From Theristus sp. LFF4_11 (Eukaryota > Nematoda > Chromadorea > Monhysterida > Xyalidae): a stretch of 64,000 nucleotides of DNA. The notes under the pieces were generated by a model. The model made no database searches. It was not told where the DNA came from and worked only from the letters and a program-made list of their open reading frames with translations. A program made the position numbers and the translations under genes. The stretch lies in NCBI GenBank assembly GCA_030248135.1, contig JASANC010000926.1, positions 16,018 through 80,017 of the forward strand, in the 5' to 3' direction. This document shows positions 1 through 18,241 of the stretch, one piece after another (the stretch's first letter is position 1; every line of letters begins with the position of its first letter).

Positions 1-385
1 AGGTACTTAGGTGCAGCATCTTTCAGACATGTGATTTCAGTGGTCCAAGAGTGTTCGATACCGTTTACGAACATAAAAAGCGGAAAAATGGATGGTGCCA
101 CGACAAATTATGCACTTTCTGTAAAATATGGCCCGGCTTTTACGATGAAATTTCTATGTGAACGTTCACATGCGGAACATGCAAAATGCAAAACAGTTTT
201 TCGAATTGTCACTTTTGTTCTGCACTTCAGCTCAATAATCAGTGGACACAAAAAAGCTGATACAAGCCAAAGTCCAGTGTTGTTAGGGTTGAATATGAAA
301 AATGAAAATGCGAATCGAAACGATTTTAATACAAATTCAACAGCAACTCAACAGCTTTAACAGCTCAAAAAATACCGCAGCTCAC

Positions 386-505
386 CTTGAAACCTCCGCG
401 GTGTCTCACTTTGCAGTGCAGGTACGTCGGATCGTCAACAGGAACCCGGACCAACGTGGCTGTTGTTGCGTCAAACGACGGCTGTAGACTCGTCTCCCAG
501 GGACT
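386..505 (-). CDS. Probable immunoglobulin-domain exon of a partial gene
   Basis: One open exon of 40 codons on the minus strand, with phase-0 ends. Its acceptor is ttcacag (506-512 on the minus strand) and its donor is gtgagc at 380-385. The peptide ends with the motif LHCKVRHRGG, which looks like the B-strand cysteine region of an Ig domain. The layout (long hydrophilic lead, VxVPxxxPxYLHC, then a break just before the expected VSW) recalls the first Ig domain of Dpr/DIP-like or ZIG-8-like cell-surface proteins. The second cysteine half of the domain would lie to the left of the window edge; I could not find it in bases 1-380. No matching upstream exon was recognised. The Ig assignment is inference from a short motif. 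Confidence 0.42.
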
Positions 506-3500
506 CTGTGAAACCATCGAAAAACGCATAAAACTTCTCAGTTTTTCATTAATAATCAAGAAGCACGCTAACAATTATATCCCGAACACGAACGTCAAAG
601 AACAGGACACGGGAGCGGACAACGACGCAGCTCCCACACAGCGTCCGCACCTGACCGAGCCCGCTCGATCGCCCAAATTGCGTCACTACCTTTCCCACAT
701 GTTGGGGGATGACCAACAACACGTCACGGGACACGACACGACACTGGGGTTTTTATTCCGCGTGAAGGCTTACCAATGGTTCACGATTAGGTGCACTGGA
801 GCTGTGCCTGACATGGCCGGGCCGTTGCGGTCCTATTGTCTCGCCTGCATATGGCCTCTGTTGGTGTAACAGCCGCGGTGGGCTCTGGTTCATCTGTTGA
901 GCTGAAATATGAAAAAAGAAAACATGTTATGAACATCTATGAAACTGAAAGCAGAAATTTATGCTTCCTCTTCCGGTCAGAAATTCAGATGTCAATCGCG
1001 AATTCATGGTGATGCAGCCAATCAGCTCGTTCAACTGATTCAAATGCACCAAATCAGCGTTGCATCCGTTTCCCACATTTATGTTCAAGCCCAGTTCCAT
1101 TGAAAAGACTCGGTGGTCCTGTTGATCTCACATTGTTACTCTGGCATCCGCATTCTTGAAAATATATAATTCCAAACACACTGGTTATGATGCCGCTTTT
1201 TGAATTCACCTGGGATTTTTCAAAACATGTACGGATAAACTATTTGGCTTGGCAAATTATGAGCTAATCCCGACAATAGTACAGAAGCATTTGAACAAAT
1301 TTTCGAAAATACACCACAGAAAGCCGCGTATTGTCATTATTTTCAGATTGCTGTGCTAAACGCACATTCTCAGCTGCATGTTTGTTGCCTATGGAGCCTC
1401 AACCACTTTGAAATATTGAGTCGGAGGGAGGAGCACATGAAACGAAACGCACAGTTTCAAGCTGAAACTAGAAATCTTGCATGATTTATGATCGCGTTTT
1501 TACGTTTTGTGCAGTCAAACTTTCTTTCGAATTTCTGTGCGCTCAATTTTTTTAAAAACAATGTCACACTGACTGGGTTATTTGTTCAGCGTTCGCAAAC
1601 ATCCACACGCGTGCAGTATCGTGCCACAATCAAATATTGCCCACATTGAAAACCAGAACGACTTTGTTCAAACTGAAGCCCCGAAACTTCCGAGAAAACT
1701 TATCTTTTCATGTAAACCTTTCGTTTCCTAAACAGGTGCATGCATGATGTTGCTGCTGGGCTGCTGCATCCATTCGAAACGCATTCAAAGCATTCGATAA
1801 AGTTTTCGTCTTTTATGTTTACCAACATTTCTGCAAGTGGAGTTTGACAACAAAGTGAAACCATGGACGAAGAGAAGAAAAAAGCGAGCCAAGCTAATCT
1901 AGTAAATGTTGCCGATAATGGTGCTTATACAGCTGGCATGTACGTTGTATTCATTCAAGTTTTATGACTCCAACCGGATGGGATAGCGCACGCTTATAAA
2001 ACTGGATTCGCAGCAGGCAGAAATGGGACCAGAACAAAAAGGCGGTGCTGGTACAAATGTGTATGTTGCTGAGAGTTGAGACTGCTGGTGCTGCCGAGAA
2101 TGGAGAATAAGTTGTTTTTTGTTGCCAGAGTGCTATTTATGGGCGAAAACACACAGGCGACCAGCGAAGCAAGCACACACTTGATTTCAATTATTATTAT
2201 TTTAAAAAATTTAAAAATTCACAGGCTATCAGCTTGAATGCGGTAGTGGCGACCATCACACCCGCCTATCCTCCTGTAGCACGTGTAGTAGCCACTTTAG
2301 TAGCTCCGTTTCCTTAAGTATTCCCAAAATTTACGCCCACTTCTCGCAACAGTGACAACATTATTTTTGCTTTTATATCGCCACTTTTTTCTTGCCTCCC
2401 TCTCCATCAATGGTCGATTACACCAAGTGACGGGAACCGAACAAAAATGTAAGCACTCCCCTGTGACTTTAATCCATAATACATGCTAGTTTTTTCTCTG
2501 CAAAGAATCGCAAACAATTGCATTCGGGTTGTTTGATGTTCAACTTTTTCCATTCGTGCGGCCACTGTTTTGGCTACTTCATTTGAAAAAAGGTACCTCT
2601 TGATAAATAGAGGTTGCTTCTTGATTGGTTTGTTATGCAGCCAATCAGTGATGCTATGTGTGTACATATCGATATATTCTCATGAAAATTGAAAAGATTA
2701 AAACGTTGAATAACAAAATGGTCAGTTCTGCTTGCAACTTTTTCTAAAACTGAAAAAATGTGTGCTGAACGCGTGAAACACAGATTTCGGAGCGTAGAAA
2801 ATTACAATTCAAATTTGCAACCGGATTGTACGTAAGTATGTCGTGTACTGCATGTGCAATGGGCTTTTTTGATGCCATTTTTGTGATTCTCACTACAACA
2901 GTCTGCATGCTTACTATGGTTCCCTGAGGAACATCCAAAAATGATGCATGATCACGCTTGTACATAACTACAGTCAAGCTGGCAACTTTGTTCAAAACGC
3001 ACATACAACGTATCAAACAATGTATCAACCATACAAGTACATGTGACTTGAAAGTCAGCTCAGGATCAAATCTTCGTTCTGAAAAAGTCAAGCTCACGCT
3101 ATAATTGGCGGTACACCTATTAGACGCAGTCAATAAATTAGATTGCTCATTCAGATTGACCAGGTACATACGCTGAATATATGACAAATACGTTGCGGAA
3201 GCTTTGCTTAACGCGATCAGTGTTTTCAAGTTTGTGCACTGTCCATTTTGATTGATTTATCCTTTAAAATGTATAAGAAACGATTTTCACTAGAAAGGCA
3301 AAGCAAGCGTTCCTAAAATAGCTTCAGTAGCGCAATTACTCACATTACAAATGCATGACACACAAGTCTGCCTGCAGACACGACACATGCACACGCATGC
3401 GCGGAATGTCACAGCTTGCATAAAGTTTGCTTTCGCACAAAAAAAAATTCCTTCGAACATTCGAATGAACGTTTTGTAAACTACAAACGTGCTGGCAAAC

Positions 3501-5363
3501 ACTGAGGCAGAACAAAAAGTGCACGCACAAAAATCGAAGAACCACAATAAAGAACAAAACAACTTTGCACTTATGATAATGGTGTTTGGTGTCTTATGAA
3601 TTTGCAGTCAACGATAGAAGCACAATCATTGGTTGCATATGTTGCAAACGCACGACCAATCACTACCGTGTTTTATTATAACTTCAGCCAATAAGCTTCC
3701 AGACAAGTTTTGTCCAGCTGACCTGCCACGTCCAACGTCGTCCAGAGAAACGCAGCGGTGTGCAGCCATCGCCTCGGCATTTTTTCTCGCTCGTCTGCTT
3801 TCAACCAATCAGCGCATGACTTTCGGTATCACAAAGGCGAAATGTCTAACCGCTCCATGAATCTTGCGAAATGATTGAAAAACGCTGATTTTTTAAATTT
3901 ATTTCCGTTGTAAAAGTATATGTGGAAGTAAACGGGTTTTTCACGGGTGGCCAAAACGATGAGACACGCTGTTTCACAACTGCCGTGGGTGTGATGCGCT
4001 TTGGTCGCCTGCGAATGGTCGTTCAGTTTGTGGCAGTGCCCAATGCAGGCTGCATTGCGAGCGGCGCGCTCGCTGGCGGCCGGCAGCAGAAACTAGACAA
4101 AACAAGCTTCGTGTGTTGGTGCGGCTGTGTCGAAGGAACTCGCCTCGCACTTATTTTCAAAATGCAGCTGATTAACGCATTGTATTAGTTCAATATGCTA
4201 ATTTTATAACGCCAAGCATTGTTTTGAATGTTCTTATTATCCGCATTTTCCTGTTGCAAGAACCAAAACCAAAACCCTTTGTTGTTTCACCAAATCGCCG
4301 CAAAGCTGGCATTTTTCCACCGATAAATCAATTTGTTAAATATCAATATTGTGTTTCCAGCAATAATCATAGGAGAAATAAATTTTACCGTGTCAGTCAA
4401 GGTCAAGTTTTTTTGATGTTATATTTTTCTGTCAATCAGTCAAAGGAAAATGTAAAATGCAAAGTACAGTGCTGCACAAATTGTGCAATTTGCCCCAAAT
4501 CGCGGTGCGTTTCAAATGAGCATGTTTTAAATCGATCAGATGGGTTTTTCAATTTTAACTTAATAGTTTTCTATTGTTTGAAAAAATGTGTATTTCTGTG
4601 TACTATGACCGCACTCATGTCATGACCCGTATTTTTATACTTTCAAAAACATCTGCTTTTTCAACTCACCGTTATATTGCGTACGAAACAAAAAAATCAA
4701 TAAAAAATCACGATCAATTTTTCCGCGCAACGACACGTGAAATTTAATGTATTGATCCATATAAAAAAACCATAAAATCAGGCAATAAATTTATTTAGCT
4801 CCAGAATAATAAACTTTCAGCGAATTGCTTTCTTTTCCTTAATTTTTTCCAGTTCTAGAATTTATTTCGGCGATGTGCTTGACTGACGCTCCAAGGAAGT
4901 TCTTTCACAAATGTCATATTTCTTTGCGTTTTTGTGGTTTTTTGTTGAAAAATGCTCTGCTAACCGACGTTCACGGCGATGAATTAAAATGACTGTGAGA
5001 AATTGTAAACATTCACGTCTGTCACATTGATTAACCGCACTTACGTAACAACGAACCAATCAAATAAGATGAATTTAGAAATATAAAAGGTCCACCATTT
5101 ACAATCTGACCCATGACCCGTTTTTAATTTGAAGTACGTCATGCAGTGTTAAAAGCAGTTTTTTGGATGTTTGGGGATGGCAAATGTAAAACGTCGATAA
5201 TTGTTGAAAAAAGTGAACTGTCCCAAACTTTTGCCTCGTCTTCGCCTCTACAATCCACACCACAAAAATATAAAATTTTGTCAACTTCTGTTAACTTCAG
5301 AGTTCAGAGTGTTCGGAAGTGAATTATTATGCACCTTTCTGTTCAGGCGTGGCCCCGTCAAAC
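506..5363. other. Gene-poor AT-rich stretch
   Basis: No exon could be supported here on either strand. Open frames at 2744-3229 (-) and 3290-3562 (-) have no recognisable domain or splice context and look random. The last few hundred bases should hold the promoter of the gene starting at 5364, but no clear TATA element is seen. An unrecognised upstream exon of the Ig-type gene could still be present. Confidence 0.5.
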
Positions 5364-10940
<5,577 letters not shown>

Positions 10941-11584
10941 TTCCGAGTGCATTACGTTTATTGGTTGCACCCATATGATGATGTTGTCATTCAACCAAAT
11001 AGAAACGCTAATCAGCTAACTTGTGTATAAATGTATTCAATTGTCTTTCCATTCCTGTGCGATTTTGCTTTATGTTATGCGGACACGCAACAAACCATGA
11101 AAATGTTAGCAACGTGCGTGGACTTTTTCATTTGTTTTTTAAACGTGAAAATAAAAAAACGCCACGAAAAACGCGAAGCAACAAACATTCAGATGGTTCA
11201 ATTCAGATTTATTTCTGCGGTTTTCCTGAAAGGCGTCAAGGAAGAAGGGTTTTCTGATTATTGTTATTGGGCGGCGGCAAAACTTGCTTTTGAACTGTTG
11301 ACAGTAACAGCTGCTGCTGAGTTTTTTGAACAAAACATAAAATAGCCACATAAAAAGTATATCCAGCTTCTGAATACACATGAACTGTAACTGAAAGCAA
11401 TTTATGAATCATACAAAACAAATCCGTATTTGAAAGGTTTATGGTACAAAAATCAAAAGCGTTTTCAGACAAAAATAATTTTTCAGCAATGCTTTATACC
11501 CGGTATATTCATGGAGCTGGCTTGTGTTTCTCAACAAAAACAATTGACGTAACTATTGCCTAACAGAAAAACTAAGAAATCAAC
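10941..11584. other. Intergenic spacer between two secreted-protein genes
   Basis: No coding potential seen. A possible polyadenylation hexamer (aataaa) occurs at about 11148, some 208 bp after the upstream stop codon. The rest should contain the promoter of the protease gene starting at 11585. Confidence 0.45.
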
Positions 11585-14500
11585 ATGGATGCCTGTAATG
11601 TCAAAAAGGTGCTGGTTGTGTCCGTTACACTTGCCATTTTCAACGCCGGTTTGACTGACCAGGTAAACTGCCTAATCAGGTAACCACACTGAAACAGACG
11701 TGCGTTTCTTCATTCGTTATCATTCGGTTGATTCAATCAATTGCTTCACTTCACTCATGCCACAAAAGGTGTCCAAACAGTTGTCTGGTGAAAGCGTCTG
11801 GGTGTCCTGCGTGGCTTCCGGTTCCGCATGGTGTTACGGAAATAAAGTGCAACACCACACTCGGCGGTTTGGCCACTTTTATTTCCGGGACACCTAAGCG
11901 ACATGACATGACAGAGGACACCTGTTCTGATATTTTTTTTTGTGTGACTTCACGTTGCAAAAATTATTTTTAAGAGACGCCTGGACTCACGAAAACGGTC
12001 GAAAACGACAGTTAACGATGGTGCACCAGAGGAAGACGAATTGTTTCAAAAGGTGCAAAGGGAAGCCGGCGATTTTGCGTACAACGCCGAAGGTGTGAAA
12101 ATCAATATTTTTGCATCGCATATTGTTTCAAGCGTATCGGACTAAAATGACGTCATTTTGGTTGGACACGTTTGAACGAATCTGCAATAATTAACTGTAA
12201 TGCAGCGTTTTGTATTCTAAAACTTTTGTTCGTGACTAGAATGCGTCTAACCACGAGATCTTGTATTTTTTCTGACTTGCTAGCTCATCAGTTTCACAGA
12301 TCCGAACGTGCGTGAGGAAACGATGAGTGAGCGACGGCGAATCTTCAACGACGAAGAAGCGTTTGTGGCTGAACACAACGCCAATACGAGCAAAACGTAC
12401 AGCTGCAAAGTGAACGAACTCGCGCTGAGGGTACGGGTGGTGTAGGGCATGTGCATCTTAGTTTCAATACAAACGTATGTCATAATGGAAGAGACGAGCA
12501 AACTGAGCAAAGCAGAACTGAGCAATTGGGGAAAGCTTTTGCTTGCGGGACCGCTGCGCCACCGTTTATGGCAGAAAGAGCGACAACACCTGTTGAACAC
12601 CCGAGACGTTCGACTTACATGGGAACGACACGCTAAAACAGAGTGTTCCAAGAGACGTGTCCAGTGCTCTTTTCGCCTGGGTGTCCCGCGTAGGTCGCGC
12701 AAACTGCATCCTCTGTATTTTCAACCGCACTTTTAATTTGCAACACACACAGAACAACAACGAACGCGCGAAACTGTCCGGCTACAAAATCGACTCGGAA
12801 ACGGAGCGCGAAACGCAACGCAAAATGGCCGAATCGACGGCGGACGCTCGGAAACGAACCAGCCGAGAGCGACCGCCTGCCTCCGTCGACCACTGTGCGC
12901 ACACGGGCAGCGTCGAGCACCAGGGCACTTGCGGCAGCTGCTGGGCGTTCGCTGCGGTCAGTGGCTAGGGGCCCGGGATGCTATGTTGGATGCTTGCATG
13001 CATAATTGCATGCTATGTAGCACGCTAGGCAACCAGGTTCGAACTGGCGTCCGGTGTCCTGTCAGCTTAGGCGTCCCGCCCCGCGTGGTGTCCTATGTGT
13101 GTTTCCCACCAATAAAAGTGGAAATAGCACACTCGGCGTTATGGACACGGACAGAACACATGTGTGGACACCTTTTTGTTTCTATTGAACATTCACTTTA
13201 CTGTCCAATTTGAGCACGTCGCGTAGCGACTTGTCGAACGGACTGACAACCCGAGGCGCCGCGGTGGCAAAACCGCAGAAAACAGTGTGTCCAGCACTCG
13301 TGGACGGTGTCAGTCCGCAAAAACGCAACTTTTTTCTGCAGTCTATGTAATTTTTCAGATGTGTTTTCAGTTCCGAAAAGTAAAAAATAAATAAAACAAG
13401 GCAAAAAAAGAACGTCTGTCACGTGTTTCAGTCGCACGTCGTCACGGCCCGGCTGTTCCTGCGCGACAGACGCATTGTGCGGCTTTCTGAGCAGCAATTG
13501 ATCGACTGCGCGCCACGCGGCGCCACGTTCGGGTGAAGTTTTTGATCTAGTGGCTCAGCAGTTTGTTTCTATCTAGATAATTATTGTTGCGAAACTTTTC
13601 TAATTATGAGAGAAATCGTATGCTGCTACAGTTATTTGTTTGTTTATTGCACTTTTTTTCATTCCCGATGGACAGAGCAATTTCAGGGGGTGCAATGGTG
13701 GTTCGCCGCAAATGGGATGGCGCGAATACCTCAACAATCACGCTGCTACCGAGGCGCAGTACATGTACACTGGAATGGTTGGAGCGCGTTTTCGAATACT
13801 TGATGTGTAACTTCTTTAACTATTGTTCAAATTGATTCTGTGCAAATCAAAAATTTGGTTTACTCAAAATCAAAAATTTACAATGTACGGTAACTTTAAT
13901 TCAAAAGCAAAGCAGTCAGAGAAACCAATGAAAAGAAGATGGTATGCATGCGATGCAGTGCATTTTACCCGTGTAACTTGGCTAAAATTCAGAATCTTGG
14001 TGACGCAAATTTCAACAGAATCTTTAGGGCGAAAACAAGGAGCCGGATTGCAGTGACCGCGGCACGCGGTTTGTGGTGAACTTTCTGCATCCAAACGATT
14101 ATTACGGTGCTTTGAATTCATCCGCTGGACTTGACGCCATGAAACTTGAGGTCAGCACAACAAGCAGCAAACAAAAAACATTTATTCATGATATTGATTT
14201 TGCTGAATATGGTTGTTTTTGAATTATGGAATGATCATTAGTATGAGCCGATGCTTCCTGGTCATTTCAGGTTGCCAAAGGCCCGGTAGCAGCATCCATA
14301 CACACGCGCTCTTTCAAAGAATTTCAGTTTATTTCCGAAGGTGTTTGATCGTCAATATTGTTGTTATTCGCACAGGTTTATTTTTAGTCTCTGCGGAAAA
14401 AAACTTCAACAAGCTCAAAATTTGTTCACTGTTTTGCTAAGAAATCTGCAGAACTCAGACGAGCTCACCCTTTATGCAGGAATTCTGACCGATGACAAGA

Positions 14501-17500
14501 ATCAATGTAGGGGGCCAGCCGATCATGCGGTTGTGATTTGCGGGTATGGGCGCGACAAGAAGACAGGGCTCGAGTATTGGGATATGAAAAACAGGTGAAT
14601 TGGTGCGAGGGTGAGCGTTACATTGTACCTGTGTCGAATGCCGATTAGTTGTCTACAGTGACACACTGCAGAGAGGTCTTTTGACAGAAAAAAAAACTGA
14701 TGCCAACTGGCTCGGAAGCCTTTTCAATGCGATCCCACACACACACAAAGTCGTAACTTAAAAATGTTTTTGTTGAGTGCGCAGCTCAAAAACCGAACAC
14801 ACTGTTCCAGATTACGTGTTACGCCAGATTATTTTGTTTAATTTCACCAGTTGGGGACCGTACTGGGGCAAGGAGGGCTACACGAGACTGGTGATGGGCC
14901 GTGACATTTGCGGCTTGGAGTCGAACGGATTCACGTACCCGAAACTGAAGGACACGCACGCTGACCTGTCGAAGTGTGCGTGTGCGCGTGTTGCATGTTG
15001 TGTTTTCATATGATGGTTGCTTAAAAGATCTGTGTTTTCAAGGTTTTGTTATTTGTTGTGCTTTGGATGACGCTTTCAAATACGAATGTTCAGCTAGGCA
15101 CAGCAGCCTTGGTGGTTCCCGTAACTGGTATTCTCAATGTACACTGAAAAAAGGTCATACCATGAAGGTCACCAAGATGGTAGACCAAGATGTTAACCGT
15201 AATATTTTCAGTGTGTACGGATGGCAAGAAATGTGACACCGACCATGACTGCAACAACGTAGAGGGCGCCTGTCAGAAGCAAACGTGCCACTGTCATCGT
15301 AGGTTTTGAAAAGTTCTTTTAAAAAAAGATTTGTTCACCAAATCAACACAGTAATATCTTTTATTTTGGTCCCGCGTCTCAATGCACGCATAGATGGGTA
15401 AGCAGTCTCATGCACGACGCGGGAATGCAAAATTGGCAAGTGGACCCGAGTCCCCTAAATAAGGCCGGGTCACTTAGGCTATTGTGAATTACCACATACA
15501 GATTGAAACTAGGTAGTTTCCTTTTTTACGTCCACAACCGCATTGTGTCACCGGTCTTAAAGAAAAGATAATAGTTTAGCTTGCACTTATTGGCTGCTTC
15601 ATGCTGCACGAACAACAGAATCAACGTTTCTGAATTTCATTTCTTTTTTGATAATTTCTGCTTTGTCACAAGAGAAACAGAAAGAGAAACGCTGGGAAAC
15701 GCGAGTTAACTATTGAGTAACGTTGGCCAAATCATGCATGTTCTCTGGGTCGTTATGCAACGTTACTCAAGGGAGACTAAGTGTTCTCTGGGATGTTTTA
15801 AGCAGCGTTGTTATTCCAAATCGTTATCAACATTGAAAACGTTAACTGCGCGTCTCTAGTTTATAAGCACCAATTTTGGTCAGACACGGTTAATGAGCGG
15901 AAACGTGAAATTGTGAAAGCGGAAACGGAAACTGTTTTATGACCTTTGGGCCACCGTGTTTTCCAAGTTCGATCCCGTTCTTCCTTTGTGGGCTCTGTAT
16001 TTTGCTAAAAAAATGTTTAAAGCAACATACTTATTTCAAATCTATAAGAGCATTCATGTGCAGCGTGTCGAGATGGCCCGCAATGCGTAGACGACAGCTA
16101 CTGCGGCAATCTGACCGCGGCATGCCGCAAAGACCCACGCAAACGAGACCACAACGGGGAAATACTGGCGTTTTGCGATTGCGACACTGGTGAGTTGACG
16201 GAATGGAAATGTTCTTTCCCAGGCTACGCTTCAGGCTATACAGCAACAGCCTTGATATAGCCCCGGGAACAGCGCGGGGGAATCACGCTAAAAAGGCGTT
16301 CAAACAAATGTCCGGTGTCTTGTGCGCCTGGGTGTCCGTGTCCCGGAAGTAACAGTGGCCCAAAGCGCCGAGTGTGGTGTTGTCACGTTTATTTCCGAGA
16401 CACCGCCACGCGGGACACCAGAGCGGACACGACAGCGGACGCCTGTTCAGAGACATTTTTTTCGCGTGATTAGCTTTTCTTCAGCGGTTATGCGTGTTGG
16501 TCTCATGATTCTTGCGTTGTGTTTGTACCATTTGTTTGCACACACAGCTTGCAAGAACGAAGCGTTTTGTGAGTCTGACGCGCAGTGCGGCGGCATCCCA
16601 ACGGCCTGCCGTTGGAATCATAGAATTCGAATTAATGGCGAAAAAGTGAAACAGTGCTCCTGCGACACAAGTAAGAAGTACTGGAGTCGGTTTGAGAGGT
16701 TTCCAAAAATTCAGTTTATCTGGCGACTTGTCGAACTGATGCCGTTCGCCACGAATTTGCTTACCGCAAATCGGTGTCTATCACGGGTGGTCTCAAGTGA
16801 AAACCGATAATTATTTTCGCCATAATTTTTTGGGCAATTTAGACAGCGAATTCTGAATCGTTCAGGACTCAGGAGCAAAATCATTTTCGTGTTGTTCAAA
16901 ATCCAGACTGTTTTACAGGTTGCAAAAACGGTGCCACTTGTACGGATGACCGCGAGTGTGGCGCAATCGAAACGGCCTGCAGAAAAACCAATAAGTATTT
17001 TGTGCAACCAGGGAAAGACAGACAATACGTCAGAGAATGCAAATGCGACACGTGTGAGTTGGTTGGGTTCGAACGTTCGTGAAAAGTGCACTTTTCTGGT
17101 GACTGCCACTGGTGATTTGTCTCCACGTTGCAAGTTCAGTTTTGCATGGCCACCGTCTTTACTGCGTAGCGGAAACCATAAGAGCAACTTCAAAAAAAAT
17201 CTTGAGAATTGACAACTCTTCGTTCGGTCACAACAAAAATTGTCGCCATGCCAATTGAGAATGTCCACATTCAGCGTGCAGAGACGGCGACGACTGTGAG
17301 TCTGACTCGGAGTGCGGTGGAATTGTGACCGCCTGTCGAACGGCACATGGCCTGACGAGAAATGGGGCGCCAGTGAAACAGTGCACCTGCGACACGTGTG
17401 CGTGCTAAAGCGCTGAAACGCTGCAGCGCAAACACTCGATTCATTGTCATTTCATCCATCTTCTCAAGTTTCACAGATTTTGTACAGCTTGCAAAGACGG

Positions 17501-17748
17501 CGCGTACTGTGACACGGACAGTGAGTGTGGTGGAATGAATGATGCCTGCAAAAAGACGAATTTCGTTTGGACGGACAGCAGAAAGCCAATCAAAAAATGC
17601 AGCTGTGTAAGTTTGCTGTCTATAATTTCCGTGCGACACGGTCGAATATCGGTGCACTTGGTGCCATGCGGTGCGCTTGCCGCCATCGGGTGTGCACGCA
17701 GATTGCTGAAAAATCTCAAAACACGATTTTTATTTTTTTCAGGGCTAA
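11585..17748 (+). CDS. Papain-family cysteine protease with six C-terminal Cys-rich modules
   Basis: Exons: 11585-11662, 11975-12094, 12284-12430, 12753-12956, 13432-13532, 13687-13777, 14028-14150, 14271-14342, 14452-14594, 14851-14975, 15212-15298, 16064-16189, 16548-16670, 16919-17053, 17275-17397, 17488-17606, 17743-17748 (about 640 aa, phases close). A signal peptide is followed by an I29-like propeptide (RRRIFNDEEAFVAEHN). The C1A peptidase domain keeps every catalytic element: oxyanion Gln and nucleophile Cys in QGTCGSCWAF, then LSEQQLIDC and GCNGG, His in DHAVVICGYG and Asn in NSWGPYWGKEGY. After the protease come six modules of the form C-x5-C-x5-C-x6-C-x(n)-C-x-C, one per exon. Five end in CDT or similar, and most are bounded by phase-1 introns. 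They resemble EB-type modules but I cannot name them. Likely a secreted or lysosomal cathepsin-like enzyme with a binding tail. The donors of exons 2 and 8 (GTGAAA, GTTTGA) and the tiny last exon (Gly-stop) are the weakest calls. Confidence 0.85.
11766..11960. repeat. GGTGTCC foldback repeat, copy 1
   Basis: Imperfect inverted-repeat element rich in ggtgtcc/ggacacc, with a conserved core (acaccacactcggcg then tttatttccg). It lies inside intron 1 of the cysteine protease gene. Related copies are in later introns of the same gene. Confidence 0.7.
12640..12700. repeat. GGTGTCC foldback repeat, truncated copy 2
   Basis: Short fragment sharing gtgtccagtgctcttt and gcctgggtgtcccgcgt with the other copies. 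It is in intron 3 of the cysteine protease gene. Confidence 0.5.
13030..13180. repeat. GGTGTCC foldback repeat, copy 3
   Basis: Contains ggcgtccggtgtcctgt, acactcggcg and a terminal gtggacacc. It lies in intron 4 of the cysteine protease gene. Confidence 0.65.
15358..15565 (+). repeat. TTATTTTGGTCCCGC dispersed repeat, copy 1
   Basis: Starts with cttttattttggtcccgc, carries the core ccgggtcacttaggc and ends in a segment containing attgaaactag. It lies in the intron 15299-16063 of the cysteine protease gene. Two related copies are at 21293-21424 (inverted) and 31556-31765. No clear terminal inverted repeat was seen. Confidence 0.75.
16285..16475. repeat. GGTGTCC foldback repeat, copy 4
   Basis: Best preserved copy with the core cgccgagtgtggtgtt and tttatttccg, and ends that mirror each other (ggcgttcaaac against gcctgttcag). 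It lies in the intron 16190-16547 of the cysteine protease gene. Confidence 0.7.
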
Positions 17749-17809
17749 CTGGTTGCAAAAGGACATAAAATTGACTTTCAGTATTGTCAGAAAATTTAAA
17801 AAAATGATA

Positions 17810-18241
17810 CCGTATTACCCCCAATAAACCCCCATGGGGGATTAATACGTCAGCGACTTTTAGGGGTGGGGGTTTATTGGTGGGGGGGGGGGTTATTTAC
17901 AAAAAATTCTAGGGGTGGGGTTTTGTTGAAAAATGGCAAAAATACCTTGCATGGCAGGCAAGAAAGTCGCAGAAACTTCTACTTTTCACAGAGATTTCCT
18001 TTTGTAACAGCCTTTTGTAATGAAATTACCATTAACTCATCCATTTGGGGCCTTTGGTAGCACAATTTCACCAATGTCACTGCATTCAGCCACTGAATTC
18101 GCTGGGTATGTGTTTCAAACAGGTTTCCAATTAACCCCCATGGGGGATTATTTGTGGGGGGGATTATTTGGAAACTGGTCGGGGGGTGGGGGTTTATTGG
18201 TGGGGGGATTAATGGTGGGGGGTTTAATGGGGGTAATACGG
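17810..18241. mobile_element. G/C-run MITE with TACCGTATTACCCCC termini
   Basis: Terminal inverted repeats begin CCGTATTACCCCCA at the left and are mirrored at the right (GGGGGTAATACGG). Both ends are flanked by TA (17808-17809 and 18242-18243), as expected for a Tc1/mariner-type insertion. Long runs of C and G and two aacccccatggggg segments give strong internal symmetry. No transposase is encoded, so it is a non-autonomous element. Confidence 0.75.

Noticed and set aside
387..869. 160-residue plus-strand frame at the left edge
   Set aside because: It overlaps the minus-strand Ig-like exon, which has matching splice sites and a family motif; the plus frame has neither.
2744..3562. Minus-strand frames of 161 and 90 residues
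   Set aside because: No recognisable domain, poor composition and no splice partners; one is Cys-rich but without a regular pattern.
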